Shown here: positions 35,601 through 43,800 of the stretch, one piece after another
How positions within the stretch are numbered: position 1 is the stretch's first letter
Layout: every line of letters begins with the position of its first letter
Source of the DNA: DASQHY01 sp035602605
Lineage (GTDB): Bacteria > Acidobacteriota > Terriglobia > Acidiferrales > UBA7541
Direction of reading: 5' to 3'
Length of the DNA: 64,000 nucleotides
Assembly: GCA_035602605.1 (NCBI GenBank)
Contig: DATNLZ010000121.1
Coordinates: forward strand, 1 to 64,000
Position numbers and translations under genes: made by a program
The notes under the pieces: model-generated
The model's input: only the letters and a program-made list of their open reading frames with translations
Databases searched by the model: none
What the model was told of the DNA's origin: nothing

Positions 35601-35807
35601 CTGTTCGAGAGGCGAGGCCACGGTGTCCGCAATGACCGTGGGATTCGCGCCCGGGTAGCTTGTGCGTACGACGACAGTGGGTGGTACGACTTCCGGATAC
35701 TCGCTCAGAGGAAGCCGGAAATAGGCGAGTGTTCCGATGACAAAAATGACGATGGAAATGACCGCCGCAAAGATGGGGCGCTTGATGAAAAAATTAGAGA
35801 TATTCAT
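32613..35807 (-). CDS. RND multidrug efflux pump, HAE1 family (AcrB/MexB-like)
   Basis: This 1064-aa inner-membrane proton-driven drug transporter opens MNISNFFIKRPIFAAVISIV and has LPLSEYPEVVPPTVVVRTSY, the transmembrane-4 acidic pair in VDDAIVVVENVERN, GLSGQFYKQFALTIAIST, and the C-terminal repeat MTSLAFTMGVVPLVLSSGAG. Twelve helices and two large periplasmic loops fit the family length. It works with the adaptor (12 bases upstream) and the outer-membrane channel (downstream). The substrate range cannot be read from sequence. Confidence 0.97.
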   Translation of the reverse strand: MNISNFFIKRPIFAAVISIVIFVIGTLAYFRLPLSEYPEVVPPTVVVRTSYPGANPTVIADTVASPLEQQINGVEGMLYMFSQATADGVMTLTITFGLGTDLDKAQVQVQNRVSQALPRLPQEVQRLGVTTEKTSPDLLMVVHLESPDNRYDTLYLANLAILQVKDELGRLPGVGNVQVFGAGDFSMRVWLNPNKLASHNLTATDVVQAIREQNVQVAAGVLGAPPTNTGSTAFQLLVNTQGRLTTEEEFGNIIVRAAKDGQITRIRDLGRVELGSSTYALRSLLDNKPAAALPISQRPGSNALQTSQLVRETMERLKKSFPVGVDYKIVYDPTVFVRESIQAVGHTFVEALILVVIVVLVFLQTWRASIIPLLALPVSLVGTFSIMLALGFSLNTLSLFGLVLAIGIVVDDAIVVVENVERNIALGHEPHEATRRAMEEVSGPIVAIALVLCAVFVPTAFIVGLSGQFYKQFALTIAISTVISAFNSLTLSPALAALLLKPHGAKKDRLTRAIDFALGWFFKLFNRFFGRASGGYGKFVTHTLRSSVIAVVVYAGLVGLTILGFSRVPTGFVPTQDKGYLVSFAQLPNGATLDRTDDVIRNMSDIALKHPGVQNAVAFPGLSINGFTNSPNSGIVFAILKPSEERKSPELSANAIAANLNKQYGSIQEAFIAIFPPPPVQGLGTVAGFKLYIEDRAGMGLESLYKETTSTLQKGNQTPGLAGVFSSFDINVPQIDSHVDREKAKTYGIPLGDLFDTMQVYLGSLYVNDFNRFGRTYQVNVQAESSYRLQPEDISHLRTRNLTGEMIPLGSVITVEPIYGPDRVMHYNGFPAAEINGAAASGYSTGQSEGAIAKLLDDQLPTGMKYEWTELTYQKILAGNTMVYIFPLSVLLVYLVLAAQYESWSLPLVIILIVPMTLFSAIVGVWLLNGDNNVFTQISLIVLVGLACKNAILIVEFAREKQLQEGMNRVDAVLEACRLRLRPILMTSLAFTMGVVPLVLSSGAGSEMRRAIGVAVFFGMLGVTAFGLVLTPVFYVVIQRFVEGREIKKSAASAGLSPSPSVEA

Positions 35808-35819
35808 GGCGGTCCTGGA

Positions 35820-37088
35820 CTATTCCCGCGCTTTCGGCTCGCGCGGTCGATCTTTGCGAGGCACCGAGGCGGATTGCGCGGATGTCCCGCCCGGGGCGCT
35901 GATTTGACCCGTCATGGAGATTTTCTTGGGAGTGACAGTGGCTCCGGGGCGCACGCGCTGCAGGCCGATTACGACGATGACGTCGCCCTCGTGCAAACCA
36001 TCACGCACGACGCGCAATCCCTCTGTCATCGGGCCAAGTTTCACCGGGCGATACTCGAGCGTGTTGTTCTTGCCAAGCACAAAAACGTACTTTTGATTTA
36101 AGTCCGTAACAATGGCCTCGTCTTTTGCCAGGCAGCCACTGCGCACCGCACCTCCGGGCAACCGAATCCTCGCAAAAAGTCCCGGCGTTAGAGCCAAATT
36201 CTTGTTCGCAAAGGTGGCCCGCAAGCGAATCGTTCCTGTCGAGGAGCTGACCTGATTGTCCACAAAGCTCACCTCGCCGGCGTGAGGGAATCCCTCTTCG
36301 TCCGCCAGTCCTAACAGCGCTGCGCTGCGCAGATCGTGCGAACTTGTCCGGTGGCTTTGCGTCACCCGTGCATACTTCAGGTAGGTCTGCTCATCGACAT
36401 CGAAGTAGACATAGATCGGATCGAGCGAAACCAGACTCGTCAAGGGCTTGACCTGGGCGGCGCCGCTCTCGACCAAATTGCCTTCCGTGACCTCTGCCCG
36501 TCCCACGCGACCCGTAATCGGAGCCGTGACGTGCGTGAACTCCAGATTCAGTTCCGCGCCGCGAAGTGCCGCCTCGGTGGACGCGATGCGGGCTTCGGAT
36601 TCGTTGCGGACTGCGGCGCGCCGGTCGTACTCTTCGGCTGACATTCCATCATTGTTATGAAGGCGTTCGGCACGCTGAAAATCGCTTTGAGCTCGCGAAC
36701 GCTGCGCTTTCGCTTGCGCAAGATCGCCCTTTAGACGGTCCGCTTCCGCCTGGATAGGACGCGGATCGATCTGAAACAAGAGGTCGCCCTGCCGAACAAT
36801 CGCGCCTTCCTTAAAATGCACGCTCTGCAAGTAGCCGGATACACGTGGGCGAACCTCGACTGCATTGACTGCTTCAAGTCGGCCGGTGAACTCGTCACTG
36901 TCGCCTATTTGCTTGCAGATAACTTCCGCTACGCTCACTTCCGCCGGCGCGGGAGCCTTGGGTTGAGCTGAGCTAGAACACCCTGCACTTATGCCCGCAA
37001 GAGTCGCGAGGCCGATGGTCAACATCAGCCGCGGGGTCACGGTGCCGTGGTTCTTACTCTTCCATTGGTTCGTTGTTTCCAGTTGCAT
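35820..37088 (-). CDS. RND efflux membrane-fusion lipoprotein (AcrA/MexA-like)
   Basis: The start is taken at 37088, where GGGAGAG lies upstream; a longer frame from 37154 has no ribosome site. The 422 aa have a lipoprotein leader (LATLAGISAGCSSSAQ), a lipoyl/barrel-sandwich domain (VEVRPRVSGYLQSVHFKEGA, LFQIDPRPIQAEADRLK), an alpha hairpin, and a beta-barrel with YVYFDVDEQTYLKY. The C-terminal membrane-proximal domain ends QRVRPGATVTPKKIS. It links the pump to the outer-membrane channel and is the first gene of the operon. Confidence 0.95.
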   Translation of the reverse strand: MQLETTNQWKSKNHGTVTPRLMLTIGLATLAGISAGCSSSAQPKAPAPAEVSVAEVICKQIGDSDEFTGRLEAVNAVEVRPRVSGYLQSVHFKEGAIVRQGDLLFQIDPRPIQAEADRLKGDLAQAKAQRSRAQSDFQRAERLHNNDGMSAEEYDRRAAVRNESEARIASTEAALRGAELNLEFTHVTAPITGRVGRAEVTEGNLVESGAAQVKPLTSLVSLDPIYVYFDVDEQTYLKYARVTQSHRTSSHDLRSAALLGLADEEGFPHAGEVSFVDNQVSSSTGTIRLRATFANKNLALTPGLFARIRLPGGAVRSGCLAKDEAIVTDLNQKYVFVLGKNNTLEYRPVKLGPMTEGLRVVRDGLHEGDVIVVIGLQRVRPGATVTPKKISMTGQISAPGGTSAQSASVPRKDRPREPKARE

Positions 37089-37281
37089 GTGTCTCTCCCA
37101 AATCGTTCCCTGCGTTTCCCGTTCCCATTTTGACAATTGGCAGAGGGAGCCCACGTGCCGCTTCCAAATCCAGCCTCGAGATCTTCGTGGTCATGATAGA
37201 TGAAGGAGGGAAGAGCATGGTTACATGGAAATACGGGGCACTTGCACCGTACATGGTATACAGTGTGGCACTAAGTCCAGT

Positions 37282-37383
37282 ATGGCCAAGCGTGCAGAGC
37301 TCTGTCCGGTGGAAACCACGGCACGTATCGCCGGTGGGCGCTGGAAAGCCGCGGTCCTCGAGCAACTTTTCCAAGGCACGAAA
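37282..37383 (+). pseudogene. HxlR-family regulator, N-terminal remnant
   Basis: From ATG 37282 the frame reads MAKRAELCPVETTARIAGGR, then WKAAVLEQLFQGTK. This matches the start of HxlR/MarR-like redox regulators (CPVETTLxxIGGRWKxxIL) with its sensor Cys. After GTK the family match stops abruptly at FDITTTD, and the frame runs without a stop into the MarR gene. About two thirds of an HxlR protein is missing. A 199-aa chimera could be translated, but I read this as the leftover of a deleted regulator. Confidence 0.65.
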
Positions 37384-37402
37384 TTTGACATCACCACAAC
37401 TG

Positions 37403-37414
37403 ATGTATATACAT
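37403..37414. promoter_or_regulatory. Palindromic operator upstream of marR-type gene
   Basis: ATGTATATACAT is a perfect 12-base palindrome, 11 bases before the ATG at 37426. The same TGTATATACA core recurs at 37902-37911, before the next gene. A symmetric AT-rich site of this size beside a MarR gene is the usual form of an autoregulatory operator. Confidence 0.6.
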
Positions 37415-37425
37415 GTATTGTGAGA

Positions 37426-37878
37426 ATGAAGATGAAAACCCCTTCCGACCGAACCTTGCCCGTGCTGCCCTGTGCTTGCGCAAACCTTCGTCGCGCGGCG
37501 CGGGCGGTCACCAGGATGTACAACCAGGAGCTTCGGGCGACCGGACTTGAGCTGACACAATTCACCTTGCTGATGGCATTGGACACCACCGGGGAAACCA
37601 CTCAGGGAGATTTGGGCAAGCTGCTGGCGTTGGACACGACGAGCTTGACACGCATGCTCAGACTCCTGACCAAGCGTGCATGGATCGGGGTGAAAGCGGG
37701 GGAGGACCGGAGGCAGAGGCTTCTGCGACTCACTGCTTCAGGCCGACAGAAGTTGCAGCACTCCAGGCTCCATTGGGAACGTGCACAGAGGCGATTGCAG
37801 ACGAGTTTAGGTGAACCGAGCTGGAGCCAAATGGGCGGACTGCTCGCTGAAACTACGCGCGCCTCCGTGGTCGTGTGA
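37426..37878 (+). CDS. MarR-family transcriptional regulator
   Basis: The 150-aa protein has an N-terminal helix with CACANLRRAARAVTRMYNQE, a winged helix (GETTQGDLGKLLALDTTSLT, RMLRLLTKRAWI, then GEDRRQRLLRLTASGRQKL) and a C-terminal dimer helix. The PCACANLRRAARAVTRMYN opening is shared by MarR proteins that respond to electrophiles or oxidants. The frame is open upstream into an HxlR remnant, so the start is uncertain (ATG 37426 or 37432). It is divergent from the RND operon and followed by the 4Fe-4S/SCP2 gene. The palindromes at 37403 and 37898 suggest self-control and control of that gene. Confidence 0.88.
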   Translation: MKMKTPSDRTLPVLPCACANLRRAARAVTRMYNQELRATGLELTQFTLLMALDTTGETTQGDLGKLLALDTTSLTRMLRLLTKRAWIGVKAGEDRRQRLLRLTASGRQKLQHSRLHWERAQRRLQTSLGEPSWSQMGGLLAETTRASVVV

Positions 37879-37897
37879 ACGTTTTTTTTGCCCCAAG

Positions 37898-37915
37898 TAG
37901 ATGTATATACAGCTA
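37898..37915. promoter_or_regulatory. Second copy of the TGTATATACA operator
   Basis: TAGATGTATATACAGCTA is symmetric at 16 of its 18 positions and lies 23 bases before the start of the 4Fe-4S/SCP2 gene. Its core is identical to the palindrome in front of the MarR gene, so the same regulator probably binds both. Confidence 0.6.
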
Positions 37916-37938
37916 AAGTCTTGAGCGGAGACACTTCG

Positions 37939-39288
37939 ATGGCGCAACTGGCTGAACATCCGACAGTACAACGATTTCGGGAACGAGAAGCGGCAGGGAG
38001 CGACCCCGTACGGGTCCCAACACTGGATAGTGCTTGGCTTCGTCAGCTGTGCCTTGAGGCGGGCGCGGACGACGTTGGATTTGTCGAGGCTGGCCGCCCG
38101 GAGATCGCCGACCAAAACGGTGACATCCTCGCAGTTCTCCCCAGAACGAAAGCGCTCGTGAGTTTCGTTCTGCGCATGAACCGCGAGAACATCCGTACGC
38201 CTGCGCGCTCGATTGCCAATCTAGAATTCCACCACACTACGGATGAGATCGACGAAGTGGCGCGCAAGATAGTTGCGTCGCTGGAACGAGTTGGAGTTCG
38301 CGCCATCAATGGCGGGGCAGCCGGCTTCCCCATGGAAGCGGATCGGTGGGGAGCAAAGATGTGGGTTATTTCTCACAAGCCCGTAGCCGTCGCTGCAGGT
38401 CTGGGGCGCATGGGGATTCATCGCAACGTAATTCATCCGAAGTTCGGCAATTTCGTTCTTCTTGGGACCGTCTTGCTCGATGCCGAAGTCAGTGCCTATG
38501 CGCGGCCGATCGATTACAACCCCTGTCTTGAATGCAAACTCTGCGTCGCCGCTTGTCCCACCGGTGCCATCGGCGCCGACGGCGAGTTCAACTTCTCCGC
38601 GTGCTATACGCACAACTATCGCGAGTTCATGGGCGGATTCAACGACTGGGTGGAAGCAATTGCGGAGAGTGGGAGTGCCCGGGAGTACCGGAAGAAAGTG
38701 TCGGGCCCCGAGACTGTGTCCATGTGGCAAAGCCTGTCGTTTGGCGCGAACTATAAGGCTGCCTACTGTCTCTCGGTCTGCCCTGCCGGGGAGGAAGTCA
38801 TTGCACCGTTTCTAACCGATCGGAAAGAATTCCTCGAAGATGTGGTGAAACCGCTGCAAGACAAGGCTGAGACCATCTACGTGGTTCCGGGCTCTGACTC
38901 CGAACAGTACGTGGCGCGACGCTTTCCGCACAAGAAAACGAAGCGGGTGGCAAATGGACTCGCGGGACAAGGTTCAATTCGTGGCTTTCTGCGTGGGCTG
39001 CCCTTCGTATTTCAACGCGGGCGATCCGAAGGGCTGAACGCTACCTATCACTTCACATTCACCGGCCAGGAGGAACTGAAGGCAACTGTGGTGATTCGCG
39101 ACAAGACGCTGCAAGTATCCGAGGGCCACACGGGCGCGGCTGATCTGCGGTTGACTGCGGACAGCCAGACCTGGCTTCGCTTTCTGCGTAAGGAGGCCAA
39201 TCTCGCGTGGGCTCTGCTCAGACGGAAGATTCGCTTTCAGGGGTCACCTCGGCTCTTGCTGTCCTTTGGCCGTTGCTTCCCGTCGTAG
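37939..39288 (+). CDS. 4Fe-4S reductase-like protein fused to an SCP2 domain
   Basis: The start at 37939 follows GCGGAG; 449 aa. Residues to about 100 resemble the N-terminal domain of QueG/reductive-dehalogenase-like proteins (LEAGADDVGFVEAGRPEIAD). The centre has the cluster motif CLECKLCVAACPTG plus YCLSVCPAGEEVIAPF, so at least one 4Fe-4S cluster is likely. The last 100 aa (YHFTFTGQEELKATVVIRDK ... AADLRLTADSQTWLRFLRKE) are an SCP2-type sterol/lipid-binding domain. No exact reaction is known. It is probably regulated by the MarR protein. There is no signal peptide, so a cytosolic redox enzyme acting on a hydrophobic substrate is inferred. Confidence 0.82.
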   Translation: MAQLAEHPTVQRFREREAAGSDPVRVPTLDSAWLRQLCLEAGADDVGFVEAGRPEIADQNGDILAVLPRTKALVSFVLRMNRENIRTPARSIANLEFHHTTDEIDEVARKIVASLERVGVRAINGGAAGFPMEADRWGAKMWVISHKPVAVAAGLGRMGIHRNVIHPKFGNFVLLGTVLLDAEVSAYARPIDYNPCLECKLCVAACPTGAIGADGEFNFSACYTHNYREFMGGFNDWVEAIAESGSAREYRKKVSGPETVSMWQSLSFGANYKAAYCLSVCPAGEEVIAPFLTDRKEFLEDVVKPLQDKAETIYVVPGSDSEQYVARRFPHKKTKRVANGLAGQGSIRGFLRGLPFVFQRGRSEGLNATYHFTFTGQEELKATVVIRDKTLQVSEGHTGAADLRLTADSQTWLRFLRKEANLAWALLRRKIRFQGSPRLLLSFGRCFPS

Positions 39289-39414
39289 CAGTCAGTTAGC
39301 GCAGCGAGTGAGTGCACTCGAAATGAGAGATACACAATGTCAAGAAGGGAGAACAAAAATGCACTATTGGGTCCAAGAATGTAATGCTCGCTGACAAGAA
39401 GTTCCAGGGCAAAC

Positions 39415-40755
39415 CTACGGTTTGGAGGCAAGCTGAGTGCGGTTCGCGGGGATGATGTACTGTGGCGCATCCGATAGTACGATCCGCAGTCTTTGGTGGT
39501 CGGCGAACAGCGCGGGAAGCGGGCTGCCGAGGTAACTAGTGACTTCAAACCGGCCGCGCCCGGCGGGCAGCACGATCGCGTGCGGAGCTGCCGCGGTGGT
39601 CCAAGCCGCGATCCGCGTGGCATGGCCTTTTTTGAAGACCAGCGCGTAATCGTCGGAGCTTCCAACCTCGAGACGTCGATCGAATCGGAAGCCGCTTAAC
39701 ACCGTGGTCAAGGTTTTAGCGGCTCGATAGGCGGGCTTGGGTTCATAAACGGGTTCGCGAGCGGGATCATAAGGGTTCGAGACCATGCCGAAATGGTGCT
39801 CGGGCTCCGTGGGATTCTCCCCGTCGTCGTGCCAATCGTACCAGATGGACAGCGGCACGCTGCTCGCCATGTTCGTGAGCCACTCGCGAGGCAGTATCTT
39901 CCCCTGCCGCTCTTCGTTCATGCCCTTCCACGCGGCGGAATAGCCCCACTCCCCCGACAGGATGGGAATCGTTTTCCCCGGAGCGTACTTCGCAATCAAA
40001 TCTTGCAAGCGTTTGTATTCCCCCTGCGCCGTTTCAGGATCGGTCTGGCGATAGGGATGAACCGAAACCGCGCGCCAATAGTCCAGCAAGCCGGCCTTGA
40101 AGCAAGCTTCAAGAAAATCGAATTTGATCCCCGCTGTGGCGGGACCGACATAGATCTCCTGGGGTGCGGCATCGCGAATCGCCCGGCCAACCGCCAGCGC
40201 CAACTTGACGTAATCTTCGACTTTGGCCTTCGGCCGCCAGAAGCTACCGTTGGGCTCGTTCCATATTTCCCACAAGACGCCGCGGTCCTTGAACTGTTGC
40301 GCGGACGCCGCCGCCCAGCGCGCGAACGCTTCCCGGCCTTCTTCGGTGTACGGAGAGAGTCCGCCGTCATACAGTGGGTTCCCATAATCAAGGATGAAGA
40401 GCGGGCAAATGTGACTTGCTTCGAGCGTGCTGACCAGGCGGTCATAGGCCGTGAAATCATATTGGCCTTTCGACTTTTCAATCCGCGACCACGTAAAGTC
40501 CATGCGCACCCAGCGCAGGCCCGATGCGGCCAGCAAGTGCATCTCGCCCGAGCGCGCATCCGTGAAGTGAATGTTGACGCCCAAGCCGTCGGGCACCGCG
40601 GGCGCGCTTGGGCCGTTGCTATCGGCCAAGATCCCGAGTTGGGCGTAGCAGGCGGGCAAATTGCCCTGGGGCTTCGCTGGTTCGATTGAAAAAGCGGGAC
40701 GCAACGACAGCAAAAGGCTGCCGAGTGCGACGAATAATTTACACACGCTCCTCAT
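39415..40755 (-). CDS. Secreted clan-A glycoside hydrolase (GH39/GH5-like)
   Basis: The start is placed at 40755 so that a signal peptide (MRSVCKLFVALGSLLLSLRP) begins the protein; 446 aa. The TIM barrel shows GLRWVRMDFTWSRIEKSKGQ, ICPLFILDYGNP, the acid/base Glu in VLWEIWNEPNGSFW and the nucleophile Glu in IPILSGEWGYS, as in clan GH-A. A short beta domain follows (ARIAAWTTAAAPHAIVLPAG). No ribosome site is obvious, and a longer frame begins at 40848. It lies 94 bases downstream of the TonB receptor gene, suggesting joint uptake and breakdown of a glycan. Confidence 0.88.
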   Translation of the reverse strand: MRSVCKLFVALGSLLLSLRPAFSIEPAKPQGNLPACYAQLGILADSNGPSAPAVPDGLGVNIHFTDARSGEMHLLAASGLRWVRMDFTWSRIEKSKGQYDFTAYDRLVSTLEASHICPLFILDYGNPLYDGGLSPYTEEGREAFARWAAASAQQFKDRGVLWEIWNEPNGSFWRPKAKVEDYVKLALAVGRAIRDAAPQEIYVGPATAGIKFDFLEACFKAGLLDYWRAVSVHPYRQTDPETAQGEYKRLQDLIAKYAPGKTIPILSGEWGYSAAWKGMNEERQGKILPREWLTNMASSVPLSIWYDWHDDGENPTEPEHHFGMVSNPYDPAREPVYEPKPAYRAAKTLTTVLSGFRFDRRLEVGSSDDYALVFKKGHATRIAAWTTAAAPHAIVLPAGRGRFEVTSYLGSPLPALFADHQRLRIVLSDAPQYIIPANRTQLASKP

Positions 40756-40848
40756 AGTCAAACCATTCTGCGGAAATCGAGATCCGCCTTGCGCGTCCAG
40801 AGCCGAGTCGTCAATGGCGTCCGCAGTGCTCTTATTGAGGATTGCCAA

Positions 40849-43800
40849 TTAGAAGACCAGCTTGAGACCGAATTGCATGGTCCGGTTACCGGAGGCATTG
40901 GTCACCATCCCGAACAGCGGATTGGAGAGATCCGCGCTGGCCGGGTTGTTCCAGGTTTTGAGGTTGAACAGATCGTAGATCTCCCAGCGGAAATCCAGCT
41001 GTGCGCGCTCTCGGATCGGGAAACTGCGTGCAATAGAAATATTCTCGCGGACGCGGCCCGGCGAACGGGTGGCGCCGTTCAATCGGGGGGCGTTGCCGAA
41101 AGGATCCACCGTCGGATTAGTCCTGCGCTCGAAAGCCGACCGGCTCAAATAGGGCCCATTAGCGGGATCGAATTTGTCGCCAACGATCGGTGCGCGCCAA
41201 TTGGAGGACGTTACGTTGGGCCGGGGAGTGCCGGCGCTTAAGAAATTGGAGAAGCCAGAGTCCACGACGCCCAGCGGGTACCCGCTTTGGCCGTAAATGA
41301 AAGCCGCCACGTTCCAATGGCCAATAACCTGGCCGAGCACGCCGCTGCTGGCGAACCTGCGCTTCGGGCCAAAGGGCAAATCATAAGCAGCGGTCACCTT
41401 GACCATGTGCGGGAGGTCCAGTACACCATAGGACTTCTCGGCTCGGCGGTTCCAATGGTTCTGCGCGGCGCCGGCCCCAACGCCGGAGCCAACCACACCT
41501 GCAATCCAGGGCTCGGAAGAGTCTGCGTCAGTCAGCAGCTTGGACCAAGTATAGTCGGCCACCATGCTCAGCCCGCCCGAGTAGCGCTTGGTGACTTTCA
41601 CGATCAGGGCATTGTACGTGGAATTGCCGCTGTGATTGTTCATTCCGCCGGTACCAACACCCGTGTATTGCGGCCACATCCTCAACGATTGGCCTAGCGT
41701 GGCGCGGCTTCCCAATAGTTGTTTGAAGCTCGGGAACGGCGGCGTGAAGCCGAGAGCCACCACCGCCGGGTCGTCGATAGGCTTGTTCAGGAGGCTGCCA
41801 AGTTTCGCATACTGGGGCGGAATCTGCATGTAATTAACGCGGTCCGACGCGAGGTGCGTCCCCTTGCTGCCGGTGTACGTCAGATCAAGCACGAAGTTGC
41901 CGCCCATCGCTCGCGACACCGCGACGTTCCAGCTATTGGTGCTCGGCAGCATGGCGATTTCTGCGGCCGGCCACCACGATACGCCAAATCCGGCATTAAA
42001 GCCGGGGTTGATAAAGGGCGGCGCCTTCCAGGCCGGGAAACCCTGATCCCAATAGAACGCGGGAGTGATCCCAGAGTCCGCCGAACCCCAGCTCGGCGAG
42101 CTCGTGAAGCCCACGTTCGAAGGGGTGAGGCCAGGAGCCTTCTCCGAGGCGTAAAAGATTCCGAAGCCGGCGCGAACCACGGTCTTCGGAGTGACCTGAT
42201 AAGCCAGGCCGATGCGCGGGCCCCAGCCCGCGGCGTTATTCCAGAGGTTGCGTCGCCCTTCACGGCCGGGTCCGAAACCCAGGAACCGCAGAGCGCCCGG
42301 GTAGCCATCCGCCGCCGGATTCGGCAGGCTGGGATCGAAGTAGGACATGCGGTCGTGCTTCTCAAATGCGCCGATGTTCACCTCGTAGCGCAGTCCGATA
42401 TTCATGGTCAGTCGCGGCGTCATCTTCCAGTCATCCTGCGCGAAGACCGCATGGTACGGGAACCGCAGCATGCCGGTACTCGGCACCGTAAATCCACCAC
42501 TGTGCAACGCGCCCAGCATAAAGCTGGCGAACGCGTTTCCAGACTTGCCGCTGGAATCGGCGGGAGCGGCCGTTTCCAGACGGTTGAACGCGAAATTGCC
42601 GGCTGCATTGTTGCGATTGTTCGTGTTCAACATCATAAACTGATAGCTGTACCCAAACTTGAAGCTGTGACTGCCCTTCACCCACGCAACGTTCTCATCC
42701 AATCCGAAGACGGTGTGGTATTCGTCCCACAGTTTGGAGCTGTCCCAACCATAGTAGTTGTCGGTCTCAAACCTGACGGGCGGAAAGCTAGCGTTGTAAT
42801 AAGGATTGTTCTTCACTGCGCCGCCCAATTTGTCTCCCCAGTTCTTGTCCACGGTCACGTCGTGTTCGGGATGCGTGAGGCGGTGAGCCCCCACCGTCAG
42901 CGTGTTGACGATGGTCGCGCTGATCACGTGCGTGTCATTGATTCGGAAGACGTTTCCATAATATTGGTCGCCGTTGGAATACTGCCGCCCAGCCAGAGGA
43001 TACGGGAGCGAATTGCCCCAATTGAGCGGGTTCAGGGGATCGGTATCATAGGCATTATTAAAATGCTCGCCGTTGCGCGACCAGGTGACCGCCAGCCGGT
43101 TCTTGGTGCCGAAGCTGTGGTCGAGCTTGAGGAGATATGCGTTTTCGATTCGCTTGTTGGGGCCGGTGCCCACCGTGTTGTAGTTGAGCCGCAATCCCGG
43201 CGCATTGGGATCCGGAAAGTATTGCGCAATCGCCTTGGCCAGCGGACTGAGGCGCTCCGGCGGGATGATGTTGCCCGGGAAAGGATCGCGAATGAACCCG
43301 CCCTGACCGTCGCTGCGCGTAGTGGCCGGGTCGTAGATCGGAATCATCACGCCGCTGGAATCCTTCCATTCGGAGAAGTCGCCCGTTCGCATCTTTTTGC
43401 TGGGTATGGTCAGTTGGCTTACCCCGGCGGTATTGGGAAAGCGGTACCCCTCGAAGGAAAAGAAGAACCAGGTCTTGTTCCGGCCGTTATACAGCTTGGG
43501 CAGGTAAACCGGGCCCCCCAAGTTGGCGCCGAAATCGTTGCGATGGAATATTGGTTTTGGCCTTCCGAGTTTGTTGTTCAGCCAGCTATTGGCGTTAAAC
43601 CTCTGACTCTGATAATAGTCGAAGACCTCGCCATGCAGATTGTTGGTACCGGACTTGGTGGTGACGGAGATCTTGCCACCACTGGCACGGCTGTCTTCGG
43701 CCTTGAACGTAGCAGTGTCGATGCGGAATTCCTGGACCGAATCCACCGGAGGAGTGAGGCGGTTCATATAGCCAACGTGGTTGCGCCAGCCCATTTCCAC

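Noticed and set aside
37246..37268. GTACATGGTATAC as a third MarR operator near the RND promoter
   Set aside because: It is only loosely symmetric and does not match the TGTATATACA core of the other two sites.
37225..37281. Upstream extension of the MarR/HxlR frame
   Set aside because: The codons before 37282 show no family match; the HxlR start is clearly at 37282.
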